Source of the DNA: Enorma massiliensis phI
Lineage (GTDB): Bacteria > Actinomycetota > Coriobacteriia > Coriobacteriales > Coriobacteriaceae
NCBI RefSeq assembly: GCF_000311845.1
Contig: NZ_HE978574.1
Coordinates: 62,001-126,000, forward strand
Direction of reading: 5' to 3'
DNA: 64,000 nt
Numbering within the stretch: the first letter of the stretch is position 1; each line of letters starts with the position of its first letter. The translations under genes were made by a program, and so were the position numbers. Under the pieces are notes generated by a model. It made no database searches. It saw nothing but the letters and a program-made list of their open reading frames with translations, and had not been told where the DNA came from. This document shows positions 28,845-38,401 of the stretch, piece after piece.

Positions 28845-31768
28845 TGCCCGAACAACACGAAAGCATCCCGGCTATCGAGGATGCGGTCATGCCCGGTACG
28901 CCGCGGTTCGTTATCGAGGCGTACCGGACCCTTGCTGAACGCGCGAAGGAGCGCGAGTTTGGCCTCATCGAGGAGGATGTGGTCATTCTCGATACCGAGA
29001 CCACGGGGTTGTCTCCGCAGGAGAACGAACTCATCGAGATTTCGGCAGCAGTGCTCTCGGGGCGTGAGATAACCGACCGCTTCGACACCTTCGTGCATCC
29101 CACGACGCTGATTCCTGCCGAGATTACCGAGCTCACGGGGATTACGAACGCGGATGTTGCCCATGCCCCCGATGCTCGCACCGCCGTGGCCCAGCTTGCC
29201 GAGTTCGTGGGCGGGCGTCCGGTGGTCGCGCATAACGCAACGTTCGACCGTACTTTCATCGAGTCGGTCAAAGGCGGCGTAGACGTGAGCTCCATCTGGA
29301 TCGACTCGCTCGCCCTCTCGCGCATCGCGCTGCCCCGGCTCGCATCGCACAAGCTTTCGTATATTGCCGAGGTCTTCGGATGCAGCGCGGTTTCGCACCG
29401 GGCAACGGATGACGTCGATGCGCTTGCAGGGGTGTGGCGTGTTCTGCTTACGGCTCTGGCGGACCTTCCAGAGGGATTGCTGGGCCTGCTTGCGAACTCG
29501 CACCCCGATGTTCCATGGACGTACCGCCCCATCTTCTCCTATCTCGCCCAAGAGAAGCCGGACGCTGTGTTCTCGCTCGAGGCGGCCCGCACCCGCGTGA
29601 TCAGTGACGAGCCGTCTGTTGAGCACATAGACGCCGACGATCTGCCGTCGCTCGAGGTACCGCGCCGCGATCAGGTGGAAGCGAGCTACGCCCCGGGTGG
29701 CCTGGTGAGCTCGATGTATCCAACGTACGAGCCCCGCGCCGAGCAGGTCGAGATGGCCTGCGAGGTGCGCGACGCCTTGGCAACCTCCACCCATCGAGTC
29801 ATCGAGGCGGGTACCGGCGTGGGAAAGTCCATGGCCTATCTCATTCCGTTTGCAGAGACGGCAAAGCGCAACGGCATCACCGTGGGCATCGCAACGAAAT
29901 CAAACAACCTGGCCGACCAGCTCATGTACCACGAGCTGCCCAAACTCAGCGAGGCGCTTGAGGGAGGGCTATCGTACTGCGCACTCAAGGGGTTTGACCA
30001 CTACCCCTGCCTGCGCAAGCTTGAGCGCTTGGTGAGAAGCCATTCGGACATCGTGACCACGCGCGACCCGGCGGATACGCTCACCGCTATGGCCGTCATC
30101 TACGCATATGTATGCCAGAGCCCTTCGGGCGACCTCGATGCGCTGGGCATTCGTTGGAAAAGCGTGAACAGGCAGGACCTCACCACGGGTTCGCGCGAGT
30201 GCGCGCGCAGGCTTTGTCCGTTCTTTCCCCATAAATGCCTGGTACACGGGGCACGCATTCGCGCTGCCCGCGCCGATGTCGTGGTGACGAACCACTCGCT
30301 GCTGTTCAGAAATGTTGCGGCAGATGGCAAAATACTGCCTCCCATCAGGCATTGGGTGGTCGATGAGGCCCATGCGGTCGAGAAGGAGGCCAGGCGCCAG
30401 TGGGCCGTCTGCGTCTCTGCCGACGATAGCAGGCAGGTGTTCGAACGCATGGGTGGCAAAGATGCGGGTGTGCTCGGTCGCCTCTCCCATGAGCTGGCAG
30501 GGCGCGACGGCTCGACGCTGTACATGGGCCTTGTGTCGCGTTGCATCTCAACAGCGAACCGTGCCTCGCTTACGATGGCCGAGGCATTCAGCGGCGCGCG
30601 CGAGTTCGCCAAGACCGTAAGAAGCGGCGGCTATGACCAGGTGAATATTTGGATCGGCCCTGAGGTTCGAGAGAGCGACGACTGGTCCTTCCTGGCAAGC
30701 TCGCTTCTCACCGCAATCGACGCGCTCGAGGAGACCGTAAAGGCCCTGCATGCGCTTGCGGAGAATCTCGCGCAGGATTCACCCGAACTCGCTGCGGATC
30801 CGGCGGATCTTGAGCGCCGCGTGCGTGAGCTGTTCGATGGGCTCAAGCTTATCGCTGAGGGTACAGACGATCGCTACGTCTACTCCCTGCAGGTCAACCG
30901 CAGGTTGCGCGCGGGCGGCGAGGCGTTCACCGCAGAGCGCCTCGATATCGGGGAGACGCTTGCCGAGCAATGGCTTCCCGAGATCCATACGGCGATATTC
31001 ACTTCGGCGACGATGTCGGTCTCGGGTGGGTTTAAGCACTTTGAGCATGCCGTAGGGTTGGACCGCCTGCCGTCGGGCTCGTACAAGTCGCTTCACCTCG
31101 ATTCGAGCTACGACTTTGAGTCGAATATGGCGGTCGTCGTGGCAGGTGACCTGCCTGACCCGCGCAACCGGGATGCGTATATCTCGGCGCTCGAGGACCT
31201 GCTCTTCGACGTTCACGTTGCCATGTCTGGTTCCGTGCTCACCCTCTTCACCAACCGGCGCGATATGGAGGAGCTCTTTGATTTGGTGGCGCCCCGCCTT
31301 GCCGCGGAGGGTTTGGAGCTGGCATGCCAGAAGCGCATGAGCTCGCCGCGCCGGTTGCGAGATCATTTCGTTTCGGAGAAATCCTCATCTCTGTTCGCGC
31401 TCAAGGCGTTCTGGGAGGGTTTCGATGCCTCGGGCGATACGTTGCGCTGCGTGGTCATTCCGAAGCTGCCCTTTACGAGTCCCACCGATCCGCTTTCGTG
31501 TGAGCGGGCGCTGCGCGAGGAGCGTGCATGGGCGAGATACTCGCTGCCGGATGCGGTGCTCGAGGTCAAGCAGGCTGCAGGACGTCTAATTCGCTCTTCA
31601 AGCGACACGGGCGTGCTCGTGCTGGCGGATTCTCGGCTCGTGAGCAAGGGATATGGCAAGAAGTTTCTCAATTCGCTTCCCACGTCCTCGTACCAGCGTA
31701 TCGAGGCGAAGCGTGTGGGGGCGTACCTCTCGCTGTGGCGCCGCGCGCACGAGCACGGGCGCTCCTAG
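28844..31768 (+). CDS. dinG: Exonuclease-helicase DinG
   Basis: A 974-residue fusion of a DnaQ-like 3'-5' exonuclease (residues about 40-200) and a superfamily 2 XPD-like helicase. The exonuclease has VVILDTETTGLSP, VVAHNATFDRTF and HRATDDVDALAG with all acidic residues. The helicase has Walker A AGTGVGKSMAYL and DEAH box WVVDEAHAVEKE. Cysteines in HYPCLRK and SRECARRLCPFFPHKC could bind a 4Fe-4S cluster as in Escherichia coli DinG. The end has QAAGRLIRSSSDTGV, helicase motif VI. It acts in DNA repair and R-loop removal in relatives; the exonuclease fusion is typical of Gram-positives. Confidence 0.9.
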   Translation: MPEQHESIPAIEDAVMPGTPRFVIEAYRTLAERAKEREFGLIEEDVVILDTETTGLSPQENELIEISAAVLSGREITDRFDTFVHPTTLIPAEITELTGITNADVAHAPDARTAVAQLAEFVGGRPVVAHNATFDRTFIESVKGGVDVSSIWIDSLALSRIALPRLASHKLSYIAEVFGCSAVSHRATDDVDALAGVWRVLLTALADLPEGLLGLLANSHPDVPWTYRPIFSYLAQEKPDAVFSLEAARTRVISDEPSVEHIDADDLPSLEVPRRDQVEASYAPGGLVSSMYPTYEPRAEQVEMACEVRDALATSTHRVIEAGTGVGKSMAYLIPFAETAKRNGITVGIATKSNNLADQLMYHELPKLSEALEGGLSYCALKGFDHYPCLRKLERLVRSHSDIVTTRDPADTLTAMAVIYAYVCQSPSGDLDALGIRWKSVNRQDLTTGSRECARRLCPFFPHKCLVHGARIRAARADVVVTNHSLLFRNVAADGKILPPIRHWVVDEAHAVEKEARRQWAVCVSADDSRQVFERMGGKDAGVLGRLSHELAGRDGSTLYMGLVSRCISTANRASLTMAEAFSGAREFAKTVRSGGYDQVNIWIGPEVRESDDWSFLASSLLTAIDALEETVKALHALAENLAQDSPELAADPADLERRVRELFDGLKLIAEGTDDRYVYSLQVNRRLRAGGEAFTAERLDIGETLAEQWLPEIHTAIFTSATMSVSGGFKHFEHAVGLDRLPSGSYKSLHLDSSYDFESNMAVVVAGDLPDPRNRDAYISALEDLLFDVHVAMSGSVLTLFTNRRDMEELFDLVAPRLAAEGLELACQKRMSSPRRLRDHFVSEKSSSLFALKAFWEGFDASGDTLRCVVIPKLPFTSPTDPLSCERALREERAWARYSLPDAVLEVKQAAGRLIRSSSDTGVLVLADSRLVSKGYGKKFLNSLPTSSYQRIEAKRVGAYLSLWRRAHEHGRS

Positions 31769-31806
31769 GGAAACGCTGACTTCACCATCGAGGGCGAACG
31801 TGATTG

Positions 31807-31944
31807 CAACTTTTAGGCACTTCGCGGCGAAGGGCCCGGGTAGCTGCGCCGCGGCCGGGAGGACGCATGCCCCATGACCAGTGCTTTTACTTTCTCCCCG
31901 CTCGCCCGTATTTGCCGTGCGCGTCGCGAAGTGCCCAAAAGTTG
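31807..31944. repeat. Inverted-repeat element, 138 bp
   Basis: In the gap between dinG and the WYL genes, 23-nt arms (31807-31829, starting CAACTTTTAGGC, and 31922-31944) match at 21 of 23 positions. The centre is GC-rich and non-coding. Its arm tip and a GGGTAGC sequence inside resemble the elements at 4465 and 44393. Confidence 0.65.
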
Positions 31945-31998
31945 AAAGCTCGACGCCGGGCGCCTCCCGACTCGTCTGCCAGACGTCTCCGGCACCCG

Positions 31999-32038
31999 GT
32001 AATCAGCGCTTTCCGAGGGAATCGCTGATTACTGCTTT
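31999..32038 (+). terminator. Terminator downstream of dinG
   Basis: GTAATCAGCG (31999-32008) pairs with CGCTGATTAC (32023-32032), followed by TGCTTTT. It may also serve the convergent WYL gene. Confidence 0.6.
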
Positions 32039-32091
32039 TGGCACGCCGCGGAGGCGTTCCCTCGCCGACCCTGTCCTGCGAGATGGGGCGA

Positions 32092-33018
32092 CTACGGGGC
32101 GACGTTTCCCTGGGAGAGCTCTTGTGCATAGCGGAGCAACTGCTCGCGCCATGCTGTAGGCTCCACGATCTTCATGTCTCCCCCGGCTGCAAGTACTTGG
32201 TCGAACAGCCAGGAAACAGTGCTTACGCGCACTGCGACGCGTAAGCGGCATGGGTCTTGCGGGGACGGCGATACATCGACCACGCCCGACCACGACGAAA
32301 AATCATCGCTCGATGCGGGACATTCGACGGTCACGATGGTGCCCGTCTGTGCGAGATGGTCCTCGACGGTGAGGTCGCTCGGCTCGCGACGGCCGATGGA
32401 GTCATCGGTGAGTTCGACATCACTGATGCGGTCCAGGCGATATCGCCGCTCCGCATCTTTCTCGACGTTCCACGCTACGAGGTAGGCATAGTCGTCAAAC
32501 GCTTCGAAGGCGATCGGGTCGATAAGGCGCGGCATGGGCTGGGCGTCTGTCTGCGCTCGGTACAGGATGCGGCACCGAACCCCGTCTTCGATGGCCTCGG
32601 AGAGCTCCTGGTAGAACGGGCCGTATGTGCGCGCGGTCGCAAGGAGTGGCTGCTGGTTGCCTGCCTCGATACCTGGAGCGATGAGGGCGCGTTCAAGACG
32701 TTTGGAGAGGTTGGGGTCGAGTTCCAGGGCATGGATCACGTGGGCGAGGGCCACGCTCTCTCCCGCCGTAAGGCGCAGCGGCCGCATGCGCGCCGCATCC
32801 CCTTCAAGGACGATCGAATCGCCTTGTCGGTAAGCGATCGCGCGGGCTCCCCCTTGCCGGTCGGCAAGGGTGGAGAGCAGGTCAAGATACCCGTCGAGCT
32901 CTTCGTCGGTGCATGCGAGCGCCCGGCGCATCTCGGCTGCACTAAGGCGGTGGCCCGGAGCAGCTGTGAGCGCTTCGAGCATCCAGAGGGCGTTGGTCAC
33001 CCGATCGCTATGCGCCAT
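32092..33018 (-). CDS. WYL-domain transcription regulator, PafC-like
   Basis: A 308-residue regulator with an N-terminal winged helix (SDRVTNALWMLEALTAAPGH) and a WYL domain around residues 150-210. The WYL pocket is degenerate: the region reads RLIDPIAFEAFDDYAYLVAWN. It pairs with the next WYL gene upstream, overlapping it by 11 nt. In mycobacteria PafB and PafC form a heterodimer that activates DNA-damage genes independently of LexA; the pair and order match. The start is probably the ATG at 33018 behind GAGG. Confidence 0.8.
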   Translation of the reverse strand: MAHSDRVTNALWMLEALTAAPGHRLSAAEMRRALACTDEELDGYLDLLSTLADRQGGARAIAYRQGDSIVLEGDAARMRPLRLTAGESVALAHVIHALELDPNLSKRLERALIAPGIEAGNQQPLLATARTYGPFYQELSEAIEDGVRCRILYRAQTDAQPMPRLIDPIAFEAFDDYAYLVAWNVEKDAERRYRLDRISDVELTDDSIGRREPSDLTVEDHLAQTGTIVTVECPASSDDFSSWSGVVDVSPSPQDPCRLRVAVRVSTVSWLFDQVLAAGGDMKIVEPTAWREQLLRYAQELSQGNVAP

Positions 33019-34021
33019 GTGCCTCAACCACCTTATCGATCATGCGCTTCCATGCGTCAACGAATGCCTGCGGGGCCACAGGGCGCAGCCCCTCCCGTGC
33101 ATGGCTGAGGGCAAACGAGGCGGCAGCATCAATATCCCGCACCTCGATAGTCCATTGCCAGGAGCCGGCTTCTGCGAGGGCTACCTCTCCGCGTCCATGG
33201 GTGCATGCGAGTACCGCTGCCCGAGGCATGGAGGCGGGTAGCGAGAACTGCGCCTGCACCGATTCACCCTCGCCGAAATCGAAGGGGAGAAAGACGTAGT
33301 CCTTAATGGAAAACGTGTTGGGGATGTTGTAGGTGCCCTTTGGACGCCAGACCTTTTCGATGCGGTCGGTGCGAAAGGTGCGGATGCTTTGGCTTGCGTC
33401 GTCGAGGCCGGTAACGTAGGCGCAGCCCTCATGGCTGAAGATTCCATATATGGCAAGGCTGCGCTTTGATGCTTCGCCGCGCGCGTTGCGGTACGAGAAC
33501 GTGATCTTCTTGTGCGTGGCGAAGGCGCTCCAAAGTGCATCGAGAATGGGGTCGAAGGCGTTGGCGGTCTGTTCGTCCCGTGTTTGCGGCGTGCTGCCCT
33601 CAGCAAGCTCGAGGGCCTTGTCGCGCACCGACCGTAGTGGGCGGCCAAGTGGCGTCGCCTGCCCCTCAAGATATTCATCTATCGCTGCGGCAAGCGTTTG
33701 CGCATCGCCCCTCGTAACGATACCGCCTGTTGCGAAGGTATTCTCGCGGTCGAGCTTCCAGTAGCTCTCCTCGCTTTCGGCGGCGCCCAACGGCTTCGCT
33801 TCAACGATTTGAATGCCCTGCTCGGCGAGCTTCGCACGATCACGGCGAAACTTGCGAAGGTCCGAGTCGCGCTGAGGAGACCCATAGCCCAGATCGGAGT
33901 CCGAGACGATCTCTTCCGTAGAGAGCGCTCGCGTAGAGGCGTTGAAGATAAAAAACAGGTTGAGGAGGCGTTGCGCCGAGGTGTCCCCGGCTATGGCCTG
34001 CGCTTCGTCATACGATGGCAC
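33008..34021 (-). CDS. WYL-domain transcription regulator, PafB-like
   Basis: A 337-residue regulator. The N-terminal winged helix (AQRLLNLFFIFNASTRALSTEE) is followed by a second HTH-like part and a WYL domain near residues 170-240 (KITFSYRNARGEASKRSLAI, then GIFSHEGCAYVTGLD). The start is GTG with AGGGAGGG upstream. It is the first gene of the leftward WYL pair and diverges from the large M28-like gene. No target operator is evident. Confidence 0.8.
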   Translation of the reverse strand: MPSYDEAQAIAGDTSAQRLLNLFFIFNASTRALSTEEIVSDSDLGYGSPQRDSDLRKFRRDRAKLAEQGIQIVEAKPLGAAESEESYWKLDRENTFATGGIVTRGDAQTLAAAIDEYLEGQATPLGRPLRSVRDKALELAEGSTPQTRDEQTANAFDPILDALWSAFATHKKITFSYRNARGEASKRSLAIYGIFSHEGCAYVTGLDDASQSIRTFRTDRIEKVWRPKGTYNIPNTFSIKDYVFLPFDFGEGESVQAQFSLPASMPRAAVLACTHGRGEVALAEAGSWQWTIEVRDIDAAASFALSHAREGLRPVAPQAFVDAWKRMIDKVVEAHGA

Positions 34022-34234
34022 GAATACCCTCCCTTTCTCGCATCCATTCTACATGAGGCCCCCGGGCGACGTGTTATGGAGATAGAAGGTGCAAATGGGT
34101 CTGTGAGCGCATATAACCTGCGGTAACGCAGCGGCGTTTTCAGAGTAGCGGTATACTTTCCAGAATACGGACGCATTATCTGCATGTTCTTATGCGTTGT
34201 GACCGCGACTATCGAACAGGGACAGGGAAAGCTG

Positions 34235-37200
34235 ATGGCCACCACCCGTAAATATTTGAACCATCTACTCCAGAACACAGGGATCACTCCCGCGTGCAGC
34301 GAGGAAGAGCGAGCCGCTGCGGAAGATATCGCCCGCATCTTCTCCAACCATGGCTTTGAGCCGGAGGTTCAGGAGTTCAATGCCTCGGGCACCCCGAAGG
34401 TTGTGCTCGCCGCCTTGGGTATCGCGCTCTTTGTGGGCGCGGTGCTCATGGGTATTGGCGGCGTGGTGGGGATCATTGGACTTCTGCTCACGGTCGCCGT
34501 GGGCGTGGTGTACGTGCTGGAGCGTATGGGCAAGCTGTCGTTTGCGGGGCTCGGTGCATCCGGCCTCTCCCAGAACGTCATCGCCTATCACAAGGCGTCC
34601 GGCCCGCTCGCGTCGCCGCGCAACCGCCCGGTGGTCGTTGTCGCTCATTACGATTCGCCGCGCGCCGACCTGTTCTCGCAGCTCCCCTATGCGACGTACA
34701 AGCCCATCATCGTCAAGCTCATGCCCTATATGATGGTGGTCCCCGCGGTGCTCGCCATCATTCGCTTGCTGCCGTTCCCGGGTGGCGCGAAGGTCGTGTT
34801 CTGGCTGCTCGCGATCGTAGCGGCCCTTATTCCGCTTGCTCATGCGGTGGGTATCATCGCGAACCGGTTCATTCTCCCGTATACCTCGGGTTCGATTTGC
34901 AACAAATCGTCCGTTGCCGCCATGCTCGGCGTGATGGATGCCGTTGCCCCGTTCGAGCACGGCGAGGAGTTCCCGAACGACGTTCCCTTCGAGGATTATT
35001 TCTCCGAGCAGGTTCGCATGGCTCAGGCAGCCGAGGTCGAGGCAGCGGTGGCCTCGGGAGACCTTCCCGAGGAGGCGCTCGATGAGGTTGCGGGCGTAGC
35101 CGCCGGCGACCAGGCGGAGGTTGCGGAAGGCCAGGCTGGGGCGCAGGACGATCAGGGGCTCGGCGCCACGCTTGCCGGAACTGCGGCGCTTTCGCTCGAT
35201 GATCTCGAGGCCGGCCAGGCCGAGCTCTCGGGTAATGCTGTCCCGGAGGCCACTGATGCGATGGGCGCCACCGCGGCCATGGCTCCGGTGGATGCCGTCG
35301 CAGGTGCGGCCGTGGATGCCGCAGCCGCTGTCGCGGATGCTGGCGCGGCCGCTGCCGGTGCGGTTCAGGGTGCCGACGATGCCGTTGCCGCCCAGGCGAG
35401 TGAATCCGATTCTGCTGGCGCTACGGTCACCATGCCCGTGGTCGATGGTGGTGCGAACGATGAGCGCGTGGCCGAGGGCGCAGCTGCAGAGCATGGTGCC
35501 GATGAGGCTCCGGCCGACGATCTTGCGGATGAGCCTGCTGAGCTTGAAGACGAAGGCTCTTCGGAGGAAGCAGAGGATGAAGCTTCCGCGCCGAGCGTTA
35601 TCAACGCCTATGGTAATTACCGCTACGGTATCGATGTGATTCGCGCCATCGGCATGGTTCCCGAGAGCTGCGCCATCGAGTACGACCTCACTGAACCCGA
35701 GCCGGCGCCCGAGGCCGAGGCGGACGTTGCGGTCGATGAGAGTGAGCCTCTCGATCATGAGCAGGACGATGAGTTCTCCGATCAGACTGATGAAGAGCTC
35801 CCGCCGCTCGAGGACGAGTTCGAAGGCTACGCTTCCGATGAGGACGCCTATGCCGATGCCGACGATTACGGGTTTGAAGACTACGGCGACTATGACGATG
35901 ATGCCTTCGCGCCGGTCCCGGTGGATCACGGGGCCGGGGCGCACCCCGCCGGCGCTGCTGCGGGTCTCGCCGAGACGCTTTCTGCTGTTGGTGCCCGTGC
36001 ATCGCGGTTCTTCGATGGTGCGCTGCGCAAGGGGCGGAGCATGCTTGATTCCGTGACGTCTCATGGACAGGGCGATGCTTCCAACGAAGAGCTCGAGCAC
36101 GATGAGACCGCTGCTGAGGCGAGCGCGCCAACGGTAGACGCTGCGGCTGACAGCTTCGCCCCTGCGGCGGAGGATGCTCCCGTTACTGCCGACGCCGCGG
36201 AGAGCGGTGCCCCCGAGAGCGCGGCTGCGGAAGACGAGCAGGTTGCCGGTGTGGCCGATTCGGATGAGGGATCGTCTGTCGCGGGCGGTGCGACCCAGCG
36301 TTTCTCGGTAGCCGATGCCGCTTCGCCCGATCAGCCCGAAGCTTCGGGTGCCCAAGGGTCTTCCGGGTTCGACCCCGATGCAACGATTGCCCAGACGAGG
36401 TCCTTCCCCGTCCAAGATGTCGCTGCGGCGCCGTCGCAGGCGTCTGACGCGGGTGCCGAGCAGGTTGAGACCGTCGACTCCCTGATGGCGCAGATTACCG
36501 CCCCGCGTCGCACCGCGCCGCAGCCCGCGCCTCAGAACCGGGCGTTCAGCATGGTCCCCGATCCTGCGGCTCCCTCGGTCAACCAGATGTCGACGGTCAA
36601 CAGGTCCTCGCTCTTCGATTTGCCGGATCCGTCTACGACCCCGGTTGATCCGTTTGTGACCGAGCCTGCTGAGCCGGCAGCGCCTGCCAACCAGGATGCA
36701 ACCCCGGCGCCCGCCCAGAGCGCGTTCAGCGTGATTTCGTCCGATCAGGACCATGTCGCTGACTACGGCCAGGATGGCGGTTTTGGTTACAGCGACGGAT
36801 ATGGTGCCGATACCTACGAGCGCGATGACAGCGTGTTTGAGACCATCACCGCCGACGCTCCAGAGCCTCTGGCGGCAACCGGTCGTGCGAAGAGCGGGAA
36901 GCGCGGTCTCGGAAAGCTCTTCCATCGTAAGAAGCAGGACGAGTCGAGCATGAGCGACTGGCTTGGCGTCGACGATGATTTCGATGCGAAGCGCTCTGGC
37001 CGCGATATCGGGTCTTGGGATAATTTCGAAGGCGATGACTGGAAGGGTGGCGCCACCAGCTCGAACGGCGCTTCGCAGGAAGATCTGCGCGACGCTGTGA
37101 CCTCGATGGGCGACGACGAGCTTCTCGGCCATGACATCTGGTTCGTGGCAACGGGTGCTTCCGAGCTCGATAATGCCGGTATCCAGGCGTTCCTCGATAC

Positions 37201-37570
37201 GCATCGCGATAAGCTGCGCGGCGTGTTCCTCATCAATCTCGAGAGCATCGGCGCGGGCGAGCCGGTTATGCTCGCAACCGAGGGTGGAGAAGGCGGCAAG
37301 CGCGTGCTCAAGGGCGACAAGCGCATCATGAACCTTGTCCGCCGCGTGTCTGGCGCCTTCCATCGAGAGTTCGCAAGCGTCGAGATGCCCTACCTCACGA
37401 CCGATGCCTACCGTGCCATGAGCATGAGCCTGCGCTCGCTCACGATCGCCGGCGTTGAGGGCAACCACCTCGCCTGCTCGCATTCCGAGGACGATCTGCC
37501 GTATCGCGTCAACGAGAAGAACGTCAGGCTCGTTGCCGATGTTGTCACGGAGGTCATCAGGAGGTCCTAA
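34235..37570 (+). CDS. Large membrane M28-like peptidase homologue split by an acidic linker
   Basis: A 1111-residue protein. Residues 1-265 are an M28-type aminopeptidase N-half interrupted by hydrophobic segments (GIALFVGAVLMGIGGVVGII; MPYMMVVPAVLAIIRLL). The metal motif HYDS is at residues 138-141. Residues 265-950 are an Ala/Glu/Asp/Pro-rich low-complexity linker. Residues 960-1111 resume the M28 fold: DIWFVATGASELDN, FLINLESIGAG and CSHSEDDLPYRVNEKNV. Expected zinc ligands are altered: the bridging Asp site reads SICNKSS, EE is SE, and LD is LE. It may therefore be a catalytically dead scaffold. The ATG at 34235 is favoured; ATG at 34184 is possible. It ends before a strong terminator. 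Confidence 0.65.
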   Translation: MATTRKYLNHLLQNTGITPACSEEERAAAEDIARIFSNHGFEPEVQEFNASGTPKVVLAALGIALFVGAVLMGIGGVVGIIGLLLTVAVGVVYVLERMGKLSFAGLGASGLSQNVIAYHKASGPLASPRNRPVVVVAHYDSPRADLFSQLPYATYKPIIVKLMPYMMVVPAVLAIIRLLPFPGGAKVVFWLLAIVAALIPLAHAVGIIANRFILPYTSGSICNKSSVAAMLGVMDAVAPFEHGEEFPNDVPFEDYFSEQVRMAQAAEVEAAVASGDLPEEALDEVAGVAAGDQAEVAEGQAGAQDDQGLGATLAGTAALSLDDLEAGQAELSGNAVPEATDAMGATAAMAPVDAVAGAAVDAAAAVADAGAAAAGAVQGADDAVAAQASESDSAGATVTMPVVDGGANDERVAEGAAAEHGADEAPADDLADEPAELEDEGSSEEAEDEASAPSVINAYGNYRYGIDVIRAIGMVPESCAIEYDLTEPEPAPEAEADVAVDESEPLDHEQDDEFSDQTDEELPPLEDEFEGYASDEDAYADADDYGFEDYGDYDDDAFAPVPVDHGAGAHPAGAAAGLAETLSAVGARASRFFDGALRKGRSMLDSVTSHGQGDASNEELEHDETAAEASAPTVDAAADSFAPAAEDAPVTADAAESGAPESAAAEDEQVAGVADSDEGSSVAGGATQRFSVADAASPDQPEASGAQGSSGFDPDATIAQTRSFPVQDVAAAPSQASDAGAEQVETVDSLMAQITAPRRTAPQPAPQNRAFSMVPDPAAPSVNQMSTVNRSSLFDLPDPSTTPVDPFVTEPAEPAAPANQDATPAPAQSAFSVISSDQDHVADYGQDGGFGYSDGYGADTYERDDSVFETITADAPEPLAATGRAKSGKRGLGKLFHRKKQDESSMSDWLGVDDDFDAKRSGRDIGSWDNFEGDDWKGGATSSNGASQEDLRDAVTSMGDDELLGHDIWFVATGASELDNAGIQAFLDTHRDKLRGVFLINLESIGAGEPVMLATEGGEGGKRVLKGDKRIMNLVRRVSGAFHREFASVEMPYLTTDAYRAMSMSLRSLTIAGVEGNHLACSHSEDDLPYRVNEKNVRLVADVVTEVIRRS

Positions 37571-37609
37571 GAAGAGCACCGTGCTCGCATGTCTCGAATG
37601 GCAATGACG

Positions 37610-37640
37610 GGGCGCCGATACCCTAGGGGTGTCGGCGCCC
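37610..37640 (+). terminator. Terminator after the M28-like gene
   Basis: GGGCGCCGA pairs with TCGGCGCCC across a short internal CCC/GGG pairing, followed by TGTTTC. Confidence 0.75.
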
Positions 37641-37745
37641 TGTTTCATTCATGGGCTATCAACCCTGTCGGTTCATTTTGGGACGGGTTCAAAATGAACC
37701 ATTTTGGGTGTTGGCGTCCCGTTTCATTCAAGGGTCCCCAACCCT
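37639..37745. repeat. Repeat cluster with CATTTTGGGACGGG hairpin
   Basis: An 11-bp hairpin (37670-37680 with 37690-37700; stem GGTTCATTTTG, loop of 9 nt) is flanked by two copies of a block of about 33 nt that begins TGTTTCATTC or CGTTTCATTC and ends AACCCTGTSG. The hairpin strand contains TCATTTTGGGACGGGT, also present twice in the gyrB-gyrA spacer. Confidence 0.65.
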
Positions 37746-37820
37746 GTGGCACGTTCCGCGCACCACTGAAAACCACCTGCTAGGCGGATGGTTCTGATGC
37801 CCGACCATGCGTTGGCATTG

Positions 37821-38057
37821 CTATGCGTGAGCGTTGAAGTAGGCGATGATGTCGTCAGATTCGTAAAGAGGGTTCCCATCGATAAACAAGCAGGGGACCT
37901 GGACCTTTCCGCCCACGTTTTGGAGGGTCGAGCGGTCGCTGGGGTTAGCCGTGATATCGCGGAGGGGTATCTCGATGCCCTGGCGCTCCATATAGGAGAG
38001 CACCTTCCGGCAGAACGGGCAACCGGGCATGATATAGAGTTCAAGTGCTTGCGACAT
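37821..38057 (-). CDS. Glutaredoxin family protein
   Basis: A 78-residue thioredoxin-fold redox protein with the dithiol active site CPFC in YIMPGCPFCRKV and the cis-proline loop VQVPCLFIDG. The length is that of a small glutaredoxin or NrdH. The extra Cys in the VPC loop is unusual. The ATG at 38057 has AAAGGAG upstream. The redox partner is unknown. Confidence 0.88.
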   Translation of the reverse strand: MSQALELYIMPGCPFCRKVLSYMERQGIEIPLRDITANPSDRSTLQNVGGKVQVPCLFIDGNPLYESDDIIAYFNAHA

Positions 38058-38212
38058 TCGGAGCTCCTTTCGTTTGCTGGGTATTGCTGCTATACCCAAC
38101 TCTTGAATAAACCGACCATTGACGTTTGTTCAGGGTAAAGTTGCTCAAGCGGCCACAGAACCATCAAAAGCTGGTAGCATAACAGGGAGCTGGTTCGTAT
38201 CCGGAGGTCCAG

Positions 38213-38401
38213 GTGAGTGAGATCATCGAGTTTATAAAGCGCCATTGGATCGCGTATCTCATCGGTGCGATTCTTGCCATCGCGCTCGGCCTCGGGGTAT
38301 CCCTCTTTATTCTTCGTGTTGGTTCCACCCCGGAACAGCTCCATGCTGAAGAGGTGGCTTCGGAGCAGTCTAAGTCGTCATCCGGGCTCTATCTCTTCTA
38401 A
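38213..38401 (+). CDS. Small single-span membrane protein
   Basis: A 62-residue protein with a cytoplasmic basic start (EFIKRHW), one membrane helix (IAYLIGAILAIALGLGVSLFI) and a short polar tail. The GTG start at 38213 is supported by GGAGG at 38203-38207. Its last 4 nt overlap the end of the convergent sortase gene. No family was recognised. Confidence 0.6.
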   Translation: MSEIIEFIKRHWIAYLIGAILAIALGLGVSLFILRVGSTPEQLHAEEVASEQSKSSSGLYLF

